Source: Streptomyces sp. HPF1205 (GTDB lineage Bacteria > Actinomycetota > Actinomycetes > Streptomycetales > Streptomycetaceae). From it: 64,000 bases of DNA. Position 1 is the first letter of the stretch, and every line of letters begins with the position of its first letter. Positions 41,812 through 49,852 of this stretch are shown here, one piece after another. Both the position numbers and the translations under genes were made by a program. The notes below the pieces were generated by a model, which saw only the letters and a program-made list of their open reading frames with translations, was not told the DNA's origin and searched no databases. Location: the NCBI RefSeq assembly GCF_020400825.1, contig NZ_JAINVH010000005.1, positions 1 through 64,000 of the forward strand. Reading direction: 5' to 3'.

Positions 41812-42380
41812 CACCTCCGCGGATGCCGGTCCGCAGGAGGAGAGCGGGTCAGGGCCAACGGCCGCACTGTGCACTGCGCCGTGCACGGTGTCAACCCTGT
41901 GCGTCAACCCTGCGGCAGCTCGCTCCGGCAGAAGGGCGCCCGGCCGCCCGGGCCGGGCGGACTCCGGCGGGCTGTCGCCGCCCTGTCATTGACGCGGCGG
42001 CGGCACGTCTGCTTACCTGGCTGCTCGCGACCTCTCGCGTGTCCCGGTTGCCGGATCGGACACCGCGTCAGGACGGTCGTGCGTCAAGCCCGTTCGGGCA
42101 GTTTCCGGCTCTTCCCCCCGCAGATCGCCCCTCCCAGCGGTTCGCGCGTACCTCACCGGTAGTCGCCGTCCTCGTATCGCAGGAGGTTCTCCATCGTTCC
42201 GCCCGCGCGCCCGCCCCGGGGGCGGGGGTCCGCGTCGGACGGCTCCGCCGGCCTCACCGCACCGGATCCGCGCGACTCGCCGGGACTCCATCGCGCTCAC
42301 CCGGCGGGTCAGCTCCCGGCACCGGCTTCCGCGGGCCGGTCCGCCACCCGTGACGGGAGGGCGCGGGGAGTGGGCGCGTC

Positions 42381-42452
42381 ACGGCACCGCGGTGACCGCC
42401 CTGTGGTGACCGCACGACGGCACCGTGGTGACCGCCCTGTGGTGACGGCACC
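42381..42452. repeat. 36-bp tandem repeat
   Basis: A unit beginning ACGGCACCG and containing GGTGACCGCCCTGTGGTGAC occurs at 42381 and 42417 with one difference in the first 30 bases; a partial third start follows at 42445. Confidence 0.75.
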
Positions 42453-42455
42453 GGG

Positions 42456-42467
42456 GTGAGCGCTCAC
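42456..42467. promoter_or_regulatory. LacI-type palindrome next to the tandem repeat
   Basis: GTGAGCGCTCAC is a perfect palindrome sharing all 12 bases with the core of the operator at 38245-38258. No gene starts nearby; the NmrA-like gene ends 200 bp to the right. Confidence 0.5.
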
Positions 42468-42677
42468 AGAGCCCCCGCGTCCGCACAGGAAGCCGAGGGC
42501 ACACGGCGCCCGCGCACCGCCGGCAGCGGTACGGCGCGGGACCCGCGTCCGGAGCCTCGATGCCGGGGCGCAGGCCGCGCCGTCCGGCGAGACCCGCGCC
42601 CGTCCCTGAGCCGTTACCGCGCATTCCGTCCCGGCACGGACCGGCGCGCGCGGGTACGGGGGCCGGCGGCTCGGGGC

Positions 42678-43424
42678 CTACTTCTGCCGTGCCAGCCAGT
42701 CCGAGAACCGGGTCTCCGCCAGGTCCGCGCCGGGACCCGGCAGGAGCGTGTCCTCCCGCAGTTCGGCGCCCCAGTACCTGACCTGCGGGTCCGTGACGAC
42801 CGTGCGGGGGTCGTCCTTGGCGGCGAGTCCGCGGCGGATGAACTCGTCGATCGGGAACGTCTCGGGGCCCGCGACCTCCACGACACCGCCCAGGGGGCCG
42901 CCGACGGCGGTGCGGCCGACGGCGGCGGCGACGTCCCCCGAGAACATGGGCTGGATCTTCGCGACCGGCAGGCGCACCGTGTCGCCCTCGGTGGCCCCGT
43001 CGGCGAGGCCCTGCGCGAACTCGAAGAACTGCGTGGCGTGGACCAGGGAGTACGGGATGCCCGACGCCTTGATCAGATCCTCCTGGGCCTGCTTGGCACG
43101 GAAGTAGCCGCTGTCCTGGAGCCGCTCGGTGCCGACCACGGACAGCGCCACGTGGTGCGCCACACCGGCCTCGGCTTGCGCCTTCAGGATGTTGGCCGTG
43201 GAGGCGCGGAAGAAGTCCATGACGGCCTGGTCCTCGAACGAGGGGGAGTTGGACACGTCGACCACGACCGAAGCGCCCTTGAGGACGTCGGCCAGGCCCT
43301 CTCCCGTCAGCGTGTTCACGCCGGTGGTGGGGGCGGCCGGGACGGCCTCGTGCCCGTGCTCCGTCAGCCTGGCGACGAGCTGGGAGCCGATCAGCCCGGT
43401 CCCGCCGATCACGACGACCTTCAT
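42678..43424 (-). CDS. NmrA-like NAD(P)-binding oxidoreductase/epimerase
   Basis: This 248-residue protein has the Rossmann dinucleotide motif at its N-terminus (MKVVVIGGTGLIGSQLVARL, GGTGxxG) and belongs to the atypical SDR/NmrA-like group that includes negative regulators and quinone or epimerase-type enzymes. VVVDVSNSPSF and the HATQFFEF region are typical. The substrate is unknown. ATG 43424 has AGAGG about 10 nt upstream. A TGTCACA-N16-GGTC motif lies 91 to 117 bp upstream, the same as at the SdhA-like/NDH-2 pair. Confidence 0.85.
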   Translation of the reverse strand: MKVVVIGGTGLIGSQLVARLTEHGHEAVPAAPTTGVNTLTGEGLADVLKGASVVVDVSNSPSFEDQAVMDFFRASTANILKAQAEAGVAHHVALSVVGTERLQDSGYFRAKQAQEDLIKASGIPYSLVHATQFFEFAQGLADGATEGDTVRLPVAKIQPMFSGDVAAAVGRTAVGGPLGGVVEVAGPETFPIDEFIRRGLAAKDDPRTVVTDPQVRYWGAELREDTLLPGPGADLAETRFSDWLARQK

Positions 43425-43514
43425 AAGGGTTTTCCTCTCGGGGTCACAGTGCGCGGCGCGCTCCACGCGGGGTGGCTCACCGGCACCTGAAATGCCTTGG
43501 GTCTTCATGAGACA

Positions 43515-43541
43515 GACCGGGGACCCGCCCCCCTTGTGACA
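43515..43541 (-). promoter_or_regulatory. ECF41-like promoter of the NmrA-like gene
   Basis: On the minus strand TGTCACA (43541-43535) and GGTC (43518-43515) are separated by exactly 16 nt. The same motif and spacing occur at 61368-61394 and 61447-61473. It resembles the ECF41 consensus as I remember it, TGTCACA-N16-CGTC, and NmrA/epimerase-type genes are among the known ECF41 targets. Confidence 0.6.
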
Positions 43542-43690
43542 GCCGGCGAGGTCCGCGCCTGCCGCGGCGCCCGCGGAGGAACCGTTTAGGCGCGGCGCCC
43601 CGGGTAAGCCGACACAGGGACGCCGGTGGCCGCGAGCAGGTGGGGAGCCGTCGGGCAACTGCCTGGTGACGTGCGGAGGAGGTGGGCTCG

Positions 43691-45163
43691 GTGGTGCTTG
43701 CGGACCGGTATCGGCTGGATCGGCTGCTCGGGCAGGGCGGTACGGGCGAGGTCTGGGCGGCCTGGGACCTGCGGCTCGCACGGCCCGTCGCCGTCAAGAT
43801 GCCCGCCGCCCGTGCGGCGGACGACGCGGAGGCGCGTTTCCGCCGCGAGGCACGCACGGAGGCCCATCTGCACCACCCGCACATCGTCGAGGTCTACGAC
43901 TTCGGCGTGCAGGACGGCCGCTCGTACCTGGTGATGCAGCTGGCAGGCGACCGTACGCTCGCCGACGAGCTGAAGGCGTACGGACCGCGGCCGGCGCACT
44001 GGGTGGCCGACAAGGCCGCACAGATCGCCGACGGCCTCGCGGAGGCGCACCGGCTGGGCATCGTCCACCGGGACATCAAGCCGTCCAACATCCTGCTGGA
44101 CGGGGCCGGTTCGGTGAAGATCGCCGACTTCGGGATCGCCCGCGGCCTCGGCGGTGACACCGTCACCGAGGTCACCGTGACCGGCATGGTCACGGGCACG
44201 AGCGCCTACATGTCACCCGAGGCGGCGCGCGGGAACGTCCTCGGCCCGGCGGCCGACGTCTATTCCCTGGGCTGCACCCTCTACCAACTCCTCGCCGGCC
44301 GGCCCCCGTTCCTCGCGGAGCACCCGCTCGGCATGCTGCACCAGCACGTGGAACGCCTCCCGCCGCCCTTGCGCGCGGTACGGCCCGGCGTGCCCGAGGC
44401 GCTGGAGGCGTTCGTGGCCGGCATGCTCGCCAAGGACCCGCGGGACAGGCCGACGGCGCTTGAGGTGCGGGACTGGTTCAGGGACGGCGCGTGGCGGGCC
44501 GGTGCCCCCACGCGCCTCGCGTTCCCCGGCCCGGCGTCCGGCACCCGCGCCTTCGCCCCGGCCGGCCACGCCTTCGCCCCCGGCCCCGTACCCGCCACCG
44601 CCCCCGTACCCGTACACGGCCGCCGCGCGGCCCTCCCGGCCGCCGCCGGGGCGGGCGCGGGCGTGGCGGCCGTGGCGGTGGCCGTCCTCGCCCTCGCCTG
44701 GCCCATAGGCGAGGCGCACTCCTCGCCACAGCCTTCGGACGTGCGTCCGGCGCCGCAGGCCGCAGCCTCGCAGCACGTCACGACGCCCGGACCCCGCATC
44801 GCCCCCACCCGCCACGCCTTCGTACCGGGCGTGAACTCCCAGCCCGTGAACGACTGGCAGACGTCCCCGCCCACCCCGCGCGGCACCGACGGCGCCGCGG
44901 ACGTCCGGCACACACCCGCGACCCCGGGGCCGCGGAACGACAAGCAGCCCGTCGGCGCCCCCTCGCCCGCCACGGGCAGCACTCCCGGCGACCTTGCGAC
45001 CACCGCCCCGCAGCCGAGCCCGGCCGCGCCCTCGCCCACCGATTCCCCGCAGCCCACCGCCACCCCCACCGACACCCCCTCCACGACGGTGAGTCCGTCG
45101 GCGACCACGGACGCCGGCGGCGACGGCGCAGCGGCGGGGCGGAAGAAGCCGCCACAGCACTGA
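43691..45163 (+). CDS. Membrane-anchored Ser/Thr protein kinase (PknB type, no PASTA)
   Basis: This 490-residue kinase has the glycine loop GQGGTGEV, Lys36 in VAVK, catalytic loop HRDIKPSN with Asp128, DFG with Asp146, and the activation segment TGMVTGTSAYMSPE. The kinase domain ends near residue 260. A Pro/Ala-rich juxtamembrane stretch, one membrane span (AAGAGAGVAAVAVAVLALAWPI) and a Pro/Ser/Thr-rich extracellular tail follow, without PASTA or another sensor domain. I chose GTG 43691, placed 10 nt after GGAGGA; the GTG at 43682 is too close to it. The next gene encodes a binding-protein fold that could be its sensor. Confidence 0.9.
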   Translation: MVLADRYRLDRLLGQGGTGEVWAAWDLRLARPVAVKMPAARAADDAEARFRREARTEAHLHHPHIVEVYDFGVQDGRSYLVMQLAGDRTLADELKAYGPRPAHWVADKAAQIADGLAEAHRLGIVHRDIKPSNILLDGAGSVKIADFGIARGLGGDTVTEVTVTGMVTGTSAYMSPEAARGNVLGPAADVYSLGCTLYQLLAGRPPFLAEHPLGMLHQHVERLPPPLRAVRPGVPEALEAFVAGMLAKDPRDRPTALEVRDWFRDGAWRAGAPTRLAFPGPASGTRAFAPAGHAFAPGPVPATAPVPVHGRRAALPAAAGAGAGVAAVAVAVLALAWPIGEAHSSPQPSDVRPAPQAAASQHVTTPGPRIAPTRHAFVPGVNSQPVNDWQTSPPTPRGTDGAADVRHTPATPGPRNDKQPVGAPSPATGSTPGDLATTAPQPSPAAPSPTDSPQPTATPTDTPSTTVSPSATTDAGGDGAAAGRKKPPQH

Positions 45164-45316
45164 CCGGCCGCACCGGGACCTCCCTCCAGGGATCCGGCGA
45201 GGCGTTCGCCCGCTCGACTACCCTCGGCGCCACCGACGTCCACCCGTCCGCCCGTCCACCCGTCCATGGGGCGATCCGGCGGACGGCGACCCAATCGTCA
45301 CGCGGAGCCGCCCACG

Positions 45317-46435
45317 ATGAACACCCCACCACCGCCGCCCGGAGCGGGGCCGGCCGACGGCCCCCCGGTCCGCATCGGCGCTCTCGTCCCGCTGACCCGG
45401 CCCGGCTGGGCCGATGCGGGCCGGCACCTGCTCGCCGGACTCGAACTGGCCGTTCGCGACGTCAACGACGACGGCGGGATCGGCGGACGGCCACTGGAAC
45501 TGCTGACCCGGGACACCGCGGCCGATCCGCGCGAGGCCGCGGCGGCCGTGGACGAGCTGGCCGGCCTGGGCGTCGCCGCGCTGGCGGGGGAGTACCACAG
45601 CGTCGTCGCGCGCGCGGCCGCCGCCAGGGCCGACGCGCTCGGCCTGCCGTTCCTCTGCTCGTCGGCGGTGCTCGACGCGCTCACCGAGCAGCCGACGCGA
45701 TGGGTCGCGCGCCTCGCCCCGGCGCAGTCCCACGGCTGGCGCGTCTACGCCGACTTCCTCGCCGGCGCGGGCCACGGCCGCGTCGCGGTGGCGGCCGAGC
45801 CGAGCGTCTACTGGGCGGCCGGGACCCGCGTGCTGAGGGACCGCCTCGCACCGCGCGGCGGCACCGTCGTCGGACTCGACGCGCGTGCCCTCACCCCCGC
45901 GGCGCTGTGCGACGAACTCGCCGGCAGCGGCGCGACGGCCCTCCTGCTCCTGGTGGGCAACCCCGAGCCGGCCGTCTCGATCGTCAGGGCCGTCCGCCGC
46001 GACCGGCGCCTGGCCCGGATCACGATCGGCGCCCCGGCCGGGCAGCCGGAGTTCGCCGCGTGGGCGGCGTCGCTGGGTGACGACGGCGCCGGCATCCCGT
46101 TCCTGCGCTACCTGCCCGAGCGCCCGACCCCGCTGGGCGAGCGCGTCGAGGCGGCCCTGCGCGAACGGCTGGACGAGGCGCCCTCCTTCGTCGCCTTCGA
46201 GGGCTACGACACGATCGCCGTCCTCGCCGGCGTGCTGCGTTCGCACGGCGTCGGCAGGGCGGGTATCGCCGGGTCCTGGCCGCGCGTCGCGGTCGACGGG
46301 ACGCGCGGGCGGATCCGGTTCACCCGCGTGCCGGGCATCGGCGTGTGGCAGTGGGCCCGGGCGCCGGTCCAGGTCGTCGACCGGGACCCGGCGGATCCCG
46401 CTCGCTTCCGGATCCTCCGCACCGACGCGGGATGA
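45317..46435 (+). CDS. Periplasmic-binding-protein fold (Leu/Ile/Val type) without signal peptide
   Basis: This 372-residue protein has the Peripla_BP_6 pattern of branched-chain amino acid and amide receptors. It opens with VRIGALVPLTRPGWADAGRHLLAGLELAVRDVND, continues with DTAADPREAAAAVDELAGLG and includes SYD-like FEGYDTIAVLAGVLR near the end. Export is not indicated: the N-terminus is a short Pro/Gly stretch (MNTPPPPPGAGPADGPP) with no hydrophobic core or lipobox. The ATG at 45317 follows GGAG. It lies 153 bp after the kinase gene. In streptomycetes a kinase and this domain are often fused in one protein, so this looks like the split version, with the receptor reading a cytoplasmic ligand. 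Confidence 0.82.
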   Translation: MNTPPPPPGAGPADGPPVRIGALVPLTRPGWADAGRHLLAGLELAVRDVNDDGGIGGRPLELLTRDTAADPREAAAAVDELAGLGVAALAGEYHSVVARAAAARADALGLPFLCSSAVLDALTEQPTRWVARLAPAQSHGWRVYADFLAGAGHGRVAVAAEPSVYWAAGTRVLRDRLAPRGGTVVGLDARALTPAALCDELAGSGATALLLLVGNPEPAVSIVRAVRRDRRLARITIGAPAGQPEFAAWAASLGDDGAGIPFLRYLPERPTPLGERVEAALRERLDEAPSFVAFEGYDTIAVLAGVLRSHGVGRAGIAGSWPRVAVDGTRGRIRFTRVPGIGVWQWARAPVQVVDRDPADPARFRILRTDAG

Positions 46436-46531
46436 CATCGAGCGCGGGCCGTCCGCCGCCCGCGCACGGCGCCGCCCGCGGCGTCCGGATACCGGCCCGG
46501 CACGGCGCCGCACACGTGTCCGTGGGTGGCG

Positions 46532-47494
46532 TCAGCCGATGGCGATCACCGGCTGGGCGGCGGGGTCGATCCACTGCATGATCTGGGTCAGGAAGGCGGC
46601 GGGTACGGCGACGCAGCCCGCGGTGGGACCCGCCTCGGGGCCGAGGTCGTGGAGGAAGATGCCGGCGCCGCGGCCTTTGACGGCGGGGTTCATGTTGTAG
46701 TTGACGACGAGGGCGTTGTGGTACTGGGTGGGGTAGTTGATGAGGTGTTCGCTGCCGTCGTCGCCGGATTCGGTGAGGTGGAAGCCGCCCTGGGTGTCGG
46801 TGCGCATCTGGTTGTAGTAGGCGGACGTGGGGTCCTCGACCCACCAGTCGTGGGTGGTGACCTGGTGGTAGGGCATCTTGGTGCCGGGGTTCGTGCCGAC
46901 ACCGAAGCCCTGGGTGATGGTGTACGTGCCGGTGGGGGTGGTGTACGAGCCCTGGGTGCGGCTGATGCCCTCGGTGATGCCGTGCGAGCCGACGCGGGCG
47001 GCGGTGGTCGCGGCGACCTGCTGCCAGGTCCCTGAGGTCTGCTGCCACATCGCGACCGTGGCGTAGGAGCCGCTCGCCTTCACCGTGATGACCTGGGTGG
47101 TGGCGGCCCCGAGGGTGACCTTGACGGGGAAGGGCCCGGTCGTGGTGACGTACAGGCCTCCGGGGGGCTGAGTGTTGGGCGCGCCGGGACCGTCGGCGTT
47201 CGGCGCGGTGGCGGGGCCGGTCGTGGCCGCGGAGCTGCTGATCCCGGAGACGTGCTGGTCGGCCGTGCCGGCGGACAGCGTGGCGCCCGATGGCGCGGGG
47301 CCGGGCAGCGCCGTGTCGTAGCTGACCGCCCGGCCGGTCGCGGCCCCGAGCGCGGCCGGCGCGGTGGCCGCCTGGGCGCCGGTGGTGGCGGCGAGCGCGG
47401 AGACGGTGGCCGCGGCGCCCAGCACTCCGGTGACAGCGGCTCGGCGGGCGGTCCTGGCACGGGGCTTCGCGTGGCGGCCCGAAGAGGCGGTCAT
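46532..47494 (-). CDS. Secreted L,D-transpeptidase (YkuD fold)
   Basis: This 320-residue protein starts at ATG 47494 with GGGAAGG upstream and has a signal peptide (RRAAVTGVLGAAATVSALAATTGAQA). The C-terminal half carries the YkuD catalytic region: TPTGTYTITQGFG, the histidine in IFLHDLGPEAG and the nucleophile cysteine in TAGCVAVP. It should cross-link peptidoglycan stems between meso-diaminopimelate residues outside the membrane. The Ala/Gly/Thr-rich segment (about 45-110) is a linker. The exact catalytic triad could not be aligned. Confidence 0.85.
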   Translation of the reverse strand: MTASSGRHAKPRARTARRAAVTGVLGAAATVSALAATTGAQAATAPAALGAATGRAVSYDTALPGPAPSGATLSAGTADQHVSGISSSAATTGPATAPNADGPGAPNTQPPGGLYVTTTGPFPVKVTLGAATTQVITVKASGSYATVAMWQQTSGTWQQVAATTAARVGSHGITEGISRTQGSYTTPTGTYTITQGFGVGTNPGTKMPYHQVTTHDWWVEDPTSAYYNQMRTDTQGGFHLTESGDDGSEHLINYPTQYHNALVVNYNMNPAVKGRGAGIFLHDLGPEAGPTAGCVAVPAAFLTQIMQWIDPAAQPVIAIG

Positions 47495-48016
47495 CGGCGG
47501 GTGGCCTTCCCTCGCGTGGCTCGGTCGGTACGGCGGTCCGGCCGGATCGTACCGCCGGGCGGACCGGACCGCCGCCCGCGGGCGGCGGACGGGTGTCCGA
47601 CTGTACCGGCCGCCTCCCGGCGGGCGGACGGCGAGGTCGAGGGACCGCACAGGACCGCACAGCGCACAGCAAGCAACTCCTGAGTCGCACAGGCCGGATC
47701 GGCGCTCCGGATCCGACGGCATTCACGCCGCCCCGCCAACTCCTCCCGATCTCCCCGATCCCCTCGATCCCCTCGATCCCCGCGAACTCCGCAATCTCCC
47801 TGATCCCCCCGATCTTCACGGATCGAAGCGAGGTCCGAACAACTCGCCGGGATCCGGGATTGACCTCTCCCGGCCCGGGCCGCGGCCTGCCCGCGGCGGG
47901 GTCAAAATCAATGTCGAAGAGGATCGCGGGACCCGCCGCAATCACCGGCGATATCAGGATGACCGGCGGCATCATAATGCACATCCGGCAGACCCGCGGA
48001 CCGACTTGACATGCAA

Positions 48017-48056
48017 CTGCCGTACATGAAAAGGCGTTTGGCCGTCAGTACGGCAG
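48017..48056. other. 9-bp inverted repeat with 22-nt loop
   Basis: CTGCCGTAC (48017-48025) pairs perfectly with GTACGGCAG (48048-48056). It lies 175 bp before the globin start codon and upstream of the promoter, so it is either an operator, a terminator of something unseen, or part of a small RNA. Confidence 0.5.
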
Positions 48057-48192
48057 GTCCGCCTCGTCCCTCTTGAACTCTTCGGGGCAATTCTTCTGCT
48101 TCGCCACCATGGGTCACTGCCCGCGGCAGAGGGGCAATCCAGATCCCGCCGGCGGAATTATGGGAGGTCAAACAATGTTTTCCGGTCCCGAC

Positions 48193-48222
48193 TTGTTCGG
48201 TCAGTGCGCATCTGGCTAGAGT
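48193..48222 (+). promoter_or_regulatory. Promoter of the globin operon, leaderless
   Basis: TTGTTC (48193-48198), 18 nt, TAGAGT (48217-48222). The ATG at 48231 is only 8 nt beyond the -10 and has no Shine-Dalgarno sequence, so the transcript should begin at or within a base or two of the start codon. Confidence 0.65.
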
Positions 48223-48230
48223 CGGCCGCC

Positions 48231-48644
48231 ATGACCACAGAACTTTCACACATCCGCAGCAGCTTCGCGGCCGTTCAGCCCTACGGCACGCAGGTGACGG
48301 ACTACTTCTACGAGCACCTCTTCGCCAACAATCCCGGTGTGCGCCCGCTTTTCGCCGCCCACATCGGTGATCAGCGCGACCGCCTGTGGGCGGCGCTGGG
48401 CGCCCTGGTGAACAACATCGAGAACACCGAGACGCTGACGGGCATGCTGCAGAACCTCGGGCGCCGCCACGTGGGATACGGCGCGCTCGCCGAGCACTAC
48501 CCGGCCGTGGGGGCCAGCCTGATCGCCAGCCTGCGCCACTTCGCGGGCGACGCGTGGACGCCGGAAGTCGAGGAGTCCTGGGCGGCGGTCTACGGCGTGA
48601 TCAGCACCACCATGATATCGGCCGGCGAAGCGGCCTCCGTCTGA
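48231..48644 (+). CDS. Single-domain globin
   Basis: This 137-residue protein is a three-over-three globin like the heme domain of flavohemoglobins. Phe41 (PLFAAH) is at the CD corner and His80 (GRRHVGYGALAEHYPAVGASL) is the proximal heme ligand. It would bind oxygen or nitric oxide in the cytoplasm. The ATG at 48231 is supported by the -10 box 8 nt upstream; an in-frame upstream start at 48204 lies before the promoter and is unlikely. It is the first gene of an operon with a flavohemoglobin, 88 bp upstream of it. Confidence 0.88.
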   Translation: MTTELSHIRSSFAAVQPYGTQVTDYFYEHLFANNPGVRPLFAAHIGDQRDRLWAALGALVNNIENTETLTGMLQNLGRRHVGYGALAEHYPAVGASLIASLRHFAGDAWTPEVEESWAAVYGVISTTMISAGEAASV

Positions 48645-48732
48645 CGCAGCCGCCGGCGGCTCGTCCAAGGGCCGCCGACCGGCCCTCGATTGATCGGAAG
48701 TCAACCAAGATGTCAGCCACCGGAGGGTGGTC

Positions 48733-49842
48733 GTGAGCGACTCCCAGGCGCTGAGAGACTCTTTCGCCCTGGTCGGCAAGTCCGGGGACGAGGTGCCGCG
48801 GTACTTCTACTCCTACCTGTTCCTCATCGCGCCGGAGGTCCGGCCGATGTTCCCCGTGGCCATGGGCATGCAGCGCGACCGCCTCGTCGCCGCCCTGGGC
48901 CGGATCGTCGCGGACGCGGACGATCCCGACCGGCTCGTCCCGTTCCTGCAGCAACTCGGCCGCGACCACCGCAGGTTCCAGGTGGTCGCCCAGCACTACG
49001 AGGCCGTGGGGCAGGCACTGCTCGCCACCCTGGCCTACTTCCTCGGCGAGGCGTGGACCCCGGAACTGCAGCGCGGCTGGACCGAGGCCTACACACTGGT
49101 CGCCGGCACCATGCTCCAGGCCGCCGAGACCGACAGCGCGGTGAACCCGCCGTGGTGGAACGGAGAGGTGGTGCGGCACGAGCCGCGCGGCTTCGACCTC
49201 GCGGTCCTCACCGTCCGCCTGGACCAGCCGATGCGGTACGTGGCCGGGCAGTCCGTGATGGTGGAGGCCCCCGAGCTGCTGCCGAGCACCTGGCGGTCCT
49301 TCACCCCGGCCAACGCGGCGCGCGCCGACGGGATCGTCGAACTGCACATACGCGCGATCGACGGTGGCCTGGTCAGCCCGGCCCTGGTCTACCGGCTGCG
49401 GCAGGGCGACGTCCTGCGCCTCGGGGCCCCGATCGGCGACAGGCTGACGCTGCGCGCGTCCGCCGGCCGGGACCTCGTGCTGATCGCGGGCGGCACCGGC
49501 CTCGCCCCGCTGCGCGCCCTGATCGAGGAGATCGCCTGGCACGGCCCCCCGCGCCGGGTGGACCTGTTCTTCGGGGCACGCGACGCACACGGCCTGTACG
49601 ACACGGCCGCGCTGAGGCAACTGGCCCAGCCCAACCCGTGGCTCCGCATCACGCCGCTGGTCGGCGCGGACGCCGGCACCTTCGAGAACCGCAGCCTCGC
49701 CGGCCCCGTGCTGCGCTCGGCCAACTGGAGCGGACGTGCCTTCTACGTCTGCGGTTCGCCCGCCATGGTCTCCGCGACGGTCCGCGATCTTGCGGCCGCA
49801 GGCATCCCCCACGACCTGCTGCACTTCGAAGACGCTCGGTGA
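48733..49842 (+). CDS. Flavohemoglobin (globin, FAD and NAD domains)
   Basis: This 369-residue protein joins a globin domain (1-135; Phe40, proximal His79 in GRDHRRFQVVAQHY), an FAD domain (about 143-235) and an NAD domain (about 240-369; IAGGTGLAPLRALIEE and YVCGSPAMV). Such enzymes convert nitric oxide to nitrate with oxygen and NADH, or reduce the heme of partner globins. The FAD motif reads RSFTPAN where RxYSxxN is usual, and the protein is about 30 residues shorter than Hmp. The start is GTG 48733, 6 nt after GGAGG. The stop is 10 nt before the next gene. Confidence 0.88.
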   Translation: MSDSQALRDSFALVGKSGDEVPRYFYSYLFLIAPEVRPMFPVAMGMQRDRLVAALGRIVADADDPDRLVPFLQQLGRDHRRFQVVAQHYEAVGQALLATLAYFLGEAWTPELQRGWTEAYTLVAGTMLQAAETDSAVNPPWWNGEVVRHEPRGFDLAVLTVRLDQPMRYVAGQSVMVEAPELLPSTWRSFTPANAARADGIVELHIRAIDGGLVSPALVYRLRQGDVLRLGAPIGDRLTLRASAGRDLVLIAGGTGLAPLRALIEEIAWHGPPRRVDLFFGARDAHGLYDTAALRQLAQPNPWLRITPLVGADAGTFENRSLAGPVLRSANWSGRAFYVCGSPAMVSATVRDLAAAGIPHDLLHFEDAR

Positions 49843-49852
49843 TCGGAGAGAC

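Larger units (their letters stand above)
41186..42677. other. About 1.5 kb without a convincing gene
   Basis: The reading frames here have no protein-like composition or usable ribosome binding sites. The stretch holds two 16-bp dyads, two LacI-type palindromes, a 36-bp tandem repeat and a possible rightward promoter (TTGACG at 41989-41994, 18 nt, TTACCT at 42013-42018) with no gene behind it. It could be a graveyard of deleted sugar genes or hold an untranslated RNA. Confidence 0.5.
47495..48230. other. 736-bp gap with low-complexity repeats and the globin control region
   Basis: Its left part holds a pyrimidine-rich array built on CGATCCCCT-like units (about 47747-47825). The part from 47900 is clearly richer in A/T than the window average and holds a hairpin (48017-48056), the small palindrome AAACAATGTTT (48171-48181) and the globin promoter. 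Reading frames here lack normal codon bias. Confidence 0.55.

Noticed and set aside
41431-42353. Open frames in the gene-poor region
   Set aside because: All are Arg/Pro/Ala-rich, lack ribosome binding sites and show no recognisable protein features.
42381-42460. CRISPR-like array
   Set aside because: Only two units of 36 bp without spacers; it is a simple tandem repeat.
48006-48028. TTGACA at 48006 as a globin promoter
   Set aside because: No -10 element lies at 16 to 18 nt; the pair at 48193-48222 fits far better and lies next to the start codon.
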